A DNA stretch of 64,000 bases from the NCBI RefSeq assembly GCF_040643635.1, contig NZ_JBEYUS010000015.1, positions 1 through 64,000 of the forward strand, given 5' to 3'. The stretch is from Saccharopolyspora_C sp040643635. Its GTDB lineage: Bacteria > Actinomycetota > Actinomycetes > Mycobacteriales > Pseudonocardiaceae. A model generated the notes under the pieces. That model saw only the letters and a list, made by a program, of their open reading frames with translations. It was not told the DNA's origin and searched no databases. How positions within the stretch are numbered: position 1 is the first letter of the stretch; each line of letters starts with the position of its first letter. The translations under genes and the position numbers were made by a program. Of this stretch, positions 59,586 to 64,000 are shown piece by piece.

Positions 59586-60395
59586 TCAGCTGTCGCGCAT
59601 CGGGTGCATGCGCAGCAGGAAGGTCGGCGAGACCAGTCCCACCGGCAGCGGCATCTTGCCGACCCTCATGTTGACGCGGCGGTAGTGCGCGTTCAGCGGC
59701 GGCCCGGAGATGAGGGTGTCGAGCGGGTCGGTGTAGGAGCCGCCGATGGTGAGGTCGACGTCGGCGGCGCGCTGTTCCAGCGGGTGGTCGACGGTGCTGA
59801 AGGTGACGAGCCGGGGGACGGAGAGCCCGACGGTCCCGATGACGTTGCGGAACGGCTGGTTGAAGATCGGCGGCACCGAGTCGACCTCGTCGCCGAAGCG
59901 GCCGGTGACGCGGATGAGGTCGACGCCGCGGCGGCGCACGACGGCCTCGATGCGGTCGTCGTGCTCGGCCCAGTCGATCTCGGCGATCTTCTTGGGGAAG
60001 CCGAGGGTGTCGCGGCCGCCGATGAGCGCGGTGTCGTCGTCGACGACGATCCACGGGCAGTGCGCGGCGCGGAACGGGCCGTGCTTGACGTTGAGGAACA
60101 GCGCGGCTTCGCGGTAGGTGCTGTTGAAGTTGGTCCACGGGTAGTCGACGACGAACAGGGTGGCGGTGCTGCTCTCGTCCATCTTGACCCCGGCGGGCAG
60201 GACGTGGTTCGCGGCGTCCCGGTCGATGGGGACGGTGGCGGAGAGGAACTTCGCGTTCTTGTACTTGTCGGCCTTCGGGTTCTGCCTGCGGCGGAGGTCG
60301 GCCTTGGCCTCGTCGAAGGTGAAGTCGGGCCGGGCGTCGGCGGGGGCGACGCCTTCTTCGGACATCCGGACCTTGCCGACCTGGTGGGTCGTCAT
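59586..60395 (-). CDS. Acetoacetate decarboxylase-family protein
   Basis: A 269-residue ADC-fold protein. Marks: FLSATVPIDRDAANHVLPAGV, LFVVDYPWTNFNSTYREAALFL, and the Lys-bearing loop DTLGFPKKIAEI, which in acetoacetate decarboxylase gives the Schiff-base Lys. Many family members act on other beta-keto or cyclic acids, so the substrate is open. ATG behind GAGGAGG. It is divergent from an MFS transporter across a TetR-type operator. Confidence 0.87.
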   Translation of the reverse strand: MTTHQVGKVRMSEEGVAPADARPDFTFDEAKADLRRRQNPKADKYKNAKFLSATVPIDRDAANHVLPAGVKMDESSTATLFVVDYPWTNFNSTYREAALFLNVKHGPFRAAHCPWIVVDDDTALIGGRDTLGFPKKIAEIDWAEHDDRIEAVVRRRGVDLIRVTGRFGDEVDSVPPIFNQPFRNVIGTVGLSVPRLVTFSTVDHPLEQRAADVDLTIGGSYTDPLDTLISGPPLNAHYRRVNMRVGKMPLPVGLVSPTFLLRMHPMRDS

Positions 60396-60412
60396 GCGTG
60401 CCTCCTCGTGTT

Positions 60413-60451
60413 TTGTACCTTGCAGTACAAGTATTGTACTTACGGGTACAA
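60413..60451. promoter_or_regulatory. 39-bp TetR-type operator palindrome
   Basis: Nested inverted repeats centred on 60432: an outer pair TTGTACC (60413-60419) and GGTACAA (60445-60451), and an inner pair GTACAA (60425-60430) and TTGTAC (60434-60439). It lies 18 bp above the decarboxylase-family start and about 135 bp before the MFS start, so it can control both. The GTACAA boxes may be bound by two TetR dimers. Confidence 0.85.
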
Positions 60452-60585
60452 ATGTCAAAGCCGCAGGTGCGGAGCACTCTCAGGTCGTCCGAAGCCGCCC
60501 ACCGCCGCACGGCCGATCACCTGGCCGCCGGGCCGTCGTATCGTCCAGGACCGTCGGTGCCTGATCGGCTGCGAAGGAGCGGGCG

Positions 60586-61950
60586 GTGTCGAGTTCCACC
60601 ACAGGAGGACCCTCGATCGCGGGGCGGATGGATCGCCTCCCGCTGATCGGCATGCACCGGAAGGCCACCACCGCCGTCGGGCTGGGGCTCTTCTTCGACA
60701 TGTACGAGATCTTCCTGACACCGGTGCTCAGCACCGCGCTCGTGCAGGAGTTCCAGCTCAGCAAGGCCGAACTGCCGCTCGTGCTGGCCTCCACGTTCCT
60801 CGGCATGTTCGTCGGCACGCTGCTGCTCGGCCGGCTCGCCGACCGCATCGGGCGCCGCCGCGCGTTCCTGCTCAGCCTCGCCGTGTACTCGCTCTTCTCA
60901 CTGCTGGGCGCGTTCAGCACCGGGCCGTGGATGCTGGCCGCCACCCGGTTCGTCGCCGGCGTCGGCATCGGCGCCGAACCACCGCTGGCGGACGCCTACC
61001 TCAGCGACCTGCTGCCCGCGAAGCGCCGCGGCCGGTACATCGCCTGGGCCTACACCGTGGCGTTCCTCGGCGTGCCCGCCGCAGGCTTCCTCGCGCACTG
61101 GCTGGTGCCCGCCGCACCGCTGGGCATCGCGGGCTGGCGCTGGATGTTCGCGCTCGGCGCGCTCGGCGCCGTCGTGGTGTTCCTGCTGCGGCGCGGGCTG
61201 CCCGAATCACCGCGCTGGCTCGCCGCCACCGGCAGGCAGGCCGAAGCCGAAGCCCTCGTCGACGAGCTCGAAGCGCAGGCCCGCGCCACCGGGGTCGAGC
61301 TCCCCGAACCCGAACCCGCGCGCGGCGCGCCGCGACCGGCGGGCGGGCTCCGCGACCTCGTCACCGCCCCCTACGGCCGCCGCACCGCGATGATGGCGGT
61401 GTTCCAGGTGCTGCAGACCGTCGGCTACTACGGGTTCGGCACGATGGTGCCGCTGGTGCTGGCCGCGAAGGGCTACGAGATCACCGACACGCTGCTGTTC
61501 AGCGCCGTCACCTACCTCGGCTATCCGGCCGGTGCGGCGCTGTCGCTGCCGTTCGTGGAGCGGATGGAGCGCAAGCACCTGGTGATCACCTCCGCGCTGG
61601 GCATGATGGTGCTGGGTCTCGCGTTCGGGCTGTCCGCCTCGACGCTGCCGATCGTGGCGTTCGGGTTCCTCTACACCGCGATGAGCAACGTGTTCTCGAA
61701 CGCGTTCCACATCTACCAGGCGGAGATCTTCCCGACGCACATCCGCGCCACCGCCGCGTCCTGGACGTACTCGCTGTCCCGGCTGACCACCGGCGCGATG
61801 CCGTTCGTGCTGGTGCCGCTGCTGCACGCGCAGGGAGCCGGGGTGCTGTTCGCGGTGGTCGCCGCCGCGATGATCGGGGTGAGCGCGGACATCGGCCTGT
61901 TCGGCCCGCGCTCGACCGGGCGTCCCCTGGAAGACGTCAACGAGCGGTAG
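60586..61950 (+). CDS. MFS transporter, sugar/aromatic-acid porter-like
   Basis: 454 residues, 12 spans. Motifs: GLFFDMYEIFLTPVL at the first span, GRLADRIGRRRAFLL, ARFVAGVGIGAEPPLADAYLSDLLPAKRRGR, and a central charged loop. This is the metabolite-porter pattern (aromatic acid or sugar symporter groups). GTG start with AAGGAG seven bases upstream. Divergent from the decarboxylase-family gene under a shared operator; it may import that enzyme's substrate. Confidence 0.88.
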   Translation: MSSSTTGGPSIAGRMDRLPLIGMHRKATTAVGLGLFFDMYEIFLTPVLSTALVQEFQLSKAELPLVLASTFLGMFVGTLLLGRLADRIGRRRAFLLSLAVYSLFSLLGAFSTGPWMLAATRFVAGVGIGAEPPLADAYLSDLLPAKRRGRYIAWAYTVAFLGVPAAGFLAHWLVPAAPLGIAGWRWMFALGALGAVVVFLLRRGLPESPRWLAATGRQAEAEALVDELEAQARATGVELPEPEPARGAPRPAGGLRDLVTAPYGRRTAMMAVFQVLQTVGYYGFGTMVPLVLAAKGYEITDTLLFSAVTYLGYPAGAALSLPFVERMERKHLVITSALGMMVLGLAFGLSASTLPIVAFGFLYTAMSNVFSNAFHIYQAEIFPTHIRATAASWTYSLSRLTTGAMPFVLVPLLHAQGAGVLFAVVAAAMIGVSADIGLFGPRSTGRPLEDVNER

Positions 61951-63154
61951 CGAGCTCCGGCTCCGGTTCGAAGCGGGCCCGGAACCGCTCGGTGGTCTGC
62001 GGCACCACCAGCACCACCGCGATCGCCAGCACCGGCCCGACCAGCAGCGCCGTGAACGCGGTGGTGTAGCCGCCGTGCTCCACGATGTAGCCGAACACGC
62101 CGGGGCTCAGCACCCCGGCCAGCTGCCCCCCGAACATGATCATGCCGCCCGCGGCGCCGGTGAGCCCCGCGGGCAGGCTGCGCAGCGGCACCGAGAAGCA
62201 CGGCAGGTACGCCAGCCCCGCCACCCCGCCGAGCACCGTCACGCACCCCACGAACAGCGGCACCGACGGCAGCCGCGGCAGCAGGAACAGCAGCACCCCC
62301 ACCACCAGCATGCTCGGCACCACCAGCAGCCGCGGCCGCCCGCCGAACCGGTCCGACAACCGCCCGCCCAGCACCGTCCCGGCCGCGCCCAGCAGCGTCG
62401 GACCGATCAGCGCCAGGCTCGCCTCGCCGATCGCCAGGCCGTGCACCTCCACCAGGTACGAGGTGGTCCAGGTGCCGATCCCCCAGCTCACCACGTCGTA
62501 GGCGAAGAACATCGCCGCGAACCCCCACAGCACCGGCGACCGCAGCAACCGCCCCACGCCACCGCGGGCCCGCGCGGGACCGGTGAGCTCCGGATCGAGC
62601 GGCTCCGGCATCCACCGCAGCACCGCCGCGAACACCAGCAGCCCCAGCACGGCCACCACCGCGAAACCGACCCGCCAGTCCCACAGCGACAGCAGCACCG
62701 CGCCCACCACCGACGCCAGCAGCGCGCCCACCGCGTTGGAGCTCTGCATCCACCCGTTCGCGGTAAGCCGCTGCTGCGGGGTGCTGCGCGCGCTCAACGC
62801 GCTCACCGATGCCCCGGGGAACAGGCCCTGCGCGGCGCCGAAGCACAGCCGCACGACTACCAGCGAGGCGAACGACCAGGCCAGCGCGGTCAACCCGGTG
62901 AACACCGACCACAGCAGCAGCGCGACCGCCGCCACCCGCACCCCGCCGAAGCGGTCCGCGAGCAGCCCGCCGGGGATCTGCATCAGCGCGTAGGTGAGGA
63001 AGAACGCCGACACCACCAACCCGCGCTCCCCGTGCCCCAGCCCGAACTCCTCGCCGATCGACGGCAGCGCCACGTTGATGATGAGCCGGTCCACGTAGTC
63101 GACCGTCCAGGCCGCGAACAGCAGGGCCACGGTGATGCGGGTCGTTCGGTGCAC
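61937..63154 (-). CDS. MFS transporter, anion:cation symporter-like
   Basis: 405 residues, 12 spans. It begins RITVALLFAAWTVDYVDRLIINVALPSI, then GGLLADRFGGVRV, and GQLAGVLSPGVFGYIVEHGGY late, which suits the ACS family (hexuronate, phthalate or tartrate-like substrates). The GTG at 63154 follows GGAGGAG. Its last 14 bp overlap the end of the convergent MFS gene. Confidence 0.87.
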   Translation of the reverse strand: MHRTTRITVALLFAAWTVDYVDRLIINVALPSIGEEFGLGHGERGLVVSAFFLTYALMQIPGGLLADRFGGVRVAAVALLLWSVFTGLTALAWSFASLVVVRLCFGAAQGLFPGASVSALSARSTPQQRLTANGWMQSSNAVGALLASVVGAVLLSLWDWRVGFAVVAVLGLLVFAAVLRWMPEPLDPELTGPARARGGVGRLLRSPVLWGFAAMFFAYDVVSWGIGTWTTSYLVEVHGLAIGEASLALIGPTLLGAAGTVLGGRLSDRFGGRPRLLVVPSMLVVGVLLFLLPRLPSVPLFVGCVTVLGGVAGLAYLPCFSVPLRSLPAGLTGAAGGMIMFGGQLAGVLSPGVFGYIVEHGGYTTAFTALLVGPVLAIAVVLVVPQTTERFRARFEPEPELATAR

Positions 63155-63344
63155 GGGCGCTCCTCCCGCCCCTGCGGGGGCGATCGGCCGACGGAACGAC
63201 CGGAACCTACGCCGAACGGGCCGCCGAACGGGAGGCCGTGGCGTGAATTCGATCTTGCGGGCGGGCGGCGCCGCGCTCGACGCTCCGGCACCACCCGCGC
63301 TGAACTGCGCGTTCTCCCCGACCGCGACCGCCCACAATTGACAC

Positions 63345-63365
63345 GCATACCCCCCAGGGGTATAC
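63345..63365. promoter_or_regulatory. CsoR operator
   Basis: GCATACCCCCCAGGGGTATAC: arms ATACCCC and GGGGTAT around CCA. This is the GC-core, AT-flank palindrome bound by copper-sensing CsoR. It lies about 47 bp before the csoR start and would autoregulate csoR-copZ and the following gene. Confidence 0.9.
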
Positions 63366-63411
63366 CTGTGCTGGTGAGGGACCGGTGGGCACCGGACCGG
63401 GGAGGACGGCG

Positions 63412-63693
63412 ATGCACGGGTACACCCAGGACAAGGACGAATACGCCAAGCGGCTGCGCCGCATCGAAGGGCAGGTCCGCGGCCTCGCCAAGATGATCGA
63501 GGACGACAAGTACTGCATCGACGTGCTCACCCAGATCAGCGCCACCACCAAAGCGCTGCAGTCCGTCGCGCTGGGGCTGCTCGACGAGCACCTCAAGCAC
63601 TGCGTGGCCGAAGCGCTCACCGAAGGCGGCGAGGCGGCCGACGCCAAGGTCGCCGAGGCGGGCGCGGCGATCGCCCGGCTCGTCCGGTCCTGA
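63412..63693 (+). CDS. csoR: Copper-sensing repressor CsoR
   Basis: A 93-residue helical metal-sensitive repressor. RLRRIEGQVRGLAKMIEDDKYCIDVL carries the first Cys; EHLKHCV carries the His and second Cys, completing the Cys-His-Cys Cu(I) site of CsoR. ATG start behind GGGGAGGA. Cu(I) binding releases it from the operator just upstream. Confidence 0.94.
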   Translation: MHGYTQDKDEYAKRLRRIEGQVRGLAKMIEDDKYCIDVLTQISATTKALQSVALGLLDEHLKHCVAEALTEGGEAADAKVAEAGAAIARLVRS

Positions 63694-63732
63694 CCAGCAC
63701 CACGAACCACGAACCACGAGAAGGGGACGTAC

Positions 63733-63942
63733 ATGAGCCAGTCGACCTACACCGTCACCGGGATGACCTGCGGCCACTGCGTGAGCTCGGTGACCGAGGA
63801 GATCAGCGAGATCGCCGGCGTCTCCGACGTCGCCGTCGACCTCGCCACCGGTGCGGTGACCGTGACCAGCGCCGAACCGCTGTCCGACGGCGCGGTCCGC
63901 GGCGCGGTCGAGGAGGCCGGCTACCAGCTGGTGACGGCGTGA
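63733..63942 (+). CDS. copZ: Copper chaperone CopZ (heavy-metal-associated domain)
   Basis: A 69-residue HMA-fold protein with the copper-binding MTCGHC near residue 11 and the typical ferredoxin-like rhythm (AVDLATGAVTVTS, VRGAVEEAGYQL). It shuttles Cu(I) to an export ATPase. Its stop overlaps the next start by 4 bp (GTGA). Confidence 0.94.
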   Translation: MSQSTYTVTGMTCGHCVSSVTEEISEIAGVSDVAVDLATGAVTVTSAEPLSDGAVRGAVEEAGYQLVTA

Positions 63943-64000
63943 CCACCGCGGCGGGCGCGGCACCCGCCGCACCCGCCGCTTCCGCACCCCCAGGGGGAAC
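63939..64000 (+). CDS. Start of a downstream gene, probably a copper-exporting P-type ATPase (partial)
   Basis: A GTG at 63939 overlaps the copZ stop, and an Ala/Pro-rich frame runs to the window end (about 20 codons). No domain is visible yet. Order csoR-copZ-copA is common in actinomycetes, so CopA is the natural guess, from context only. Confidence 0.5.
   Translation, partial: MTTAAGAAPAAPAASAPPGG

Overview
The window is GC-rich (about 70 percent), densely packed bacterial DNA with many GTG starts. Gene content points to a filamentous or rod-shaped actinomycete, most probably of the Pseudonocardiales (Saccharopolyspora-like). This is an inference from type VII/ESX-associated genes (EspG, EspC-like and PPE-like proteins), a DivIVA-like coiled-coil protein, an IdeR/DmdR-type iron box, CsoR-CopZ, and an MbtH-dependent NRPS siderophore locus.

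Layout. 1-4.2 kb: a Pycsar-effector-like membrane protein convergent with a Crp-family regulator, then heme O synthase with a small membrane partner, and a luciferase-like monooxygenase. 4.6-17.7 kb: a hydroxamate siderophore locus with an ornithine N-monooxygenase, a siderophore-interacting reductase, an MFS exporter, MbtH, a two-module NRPS (C-A-PCP-C-A-PCP-TE) and an N-hydroxyornithine acyltransferase. Two iron boxes lie upstream of the reductase and of the NRPS. 18.2-21.1 kb: a polar amino-acid ABC importer. 21.2-32.7 kb: housekeeping genes, including a coiled-coil division-type protein, a pyruvyltransferase, a TPP-riboswitch thiD-tenA operon, an acyl-CoA synthetase, oligoribonuclease, tRNA-His and an L,D-transpeptidase. 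33-41.8 kb: tRNA-Lys, a DeoR/MFS divergon with an elaborate operator, a quinone oxidoreductase, an MHS transporter and a three-subunit molybdenum aldehyde oxidoreductase. 41.9-51.2 kb: a six-gene type VII-associated operon that ends in a 1605-residue Rhs protein with an EndoU-like toxin tip. 51.5-63.2 kb: an RDD protein, a LuxR two-component pair, an S33 peptidase, a zinc alcohol dehydrogenase, a TetR/acetoacetate-decarboxylase/MFS divergon and a further MFS gene. 63.3 kb to the end: csoR-copZ and the start of a third gene, probably copA.

The most unusual feature is a dispersed family of intergenic hairpin elements. I count 21 complete copies and three remnants. Every complete copy is 49 bp: a 20-bp arm, a variable 9-base loop, and the inverted 20-bp arm. 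Each arm contains a 13-bp pseudo-palindrome (GAACGG-W-CCGTTC), and the two arm centres lie 30 bp apart. Copies form clusters of two to six units separated by unrelated spacers. The large clusters bracket the siderophore locus and its acyltransferase gene, and units often sit 5-25 bp past a stop codon.

Other points of interest: the Rhs-EndoU gene has no immunity gene in the usual downstream place, and its toxin tip has lower GC than the Rhs body; the NRPS reads as Thr plus an N5-acyl-hydroxyornithine candidate but has no obvious starter supply in the window; and several palindromic operators can be read directly (DeoR, TetR and CsoR types).
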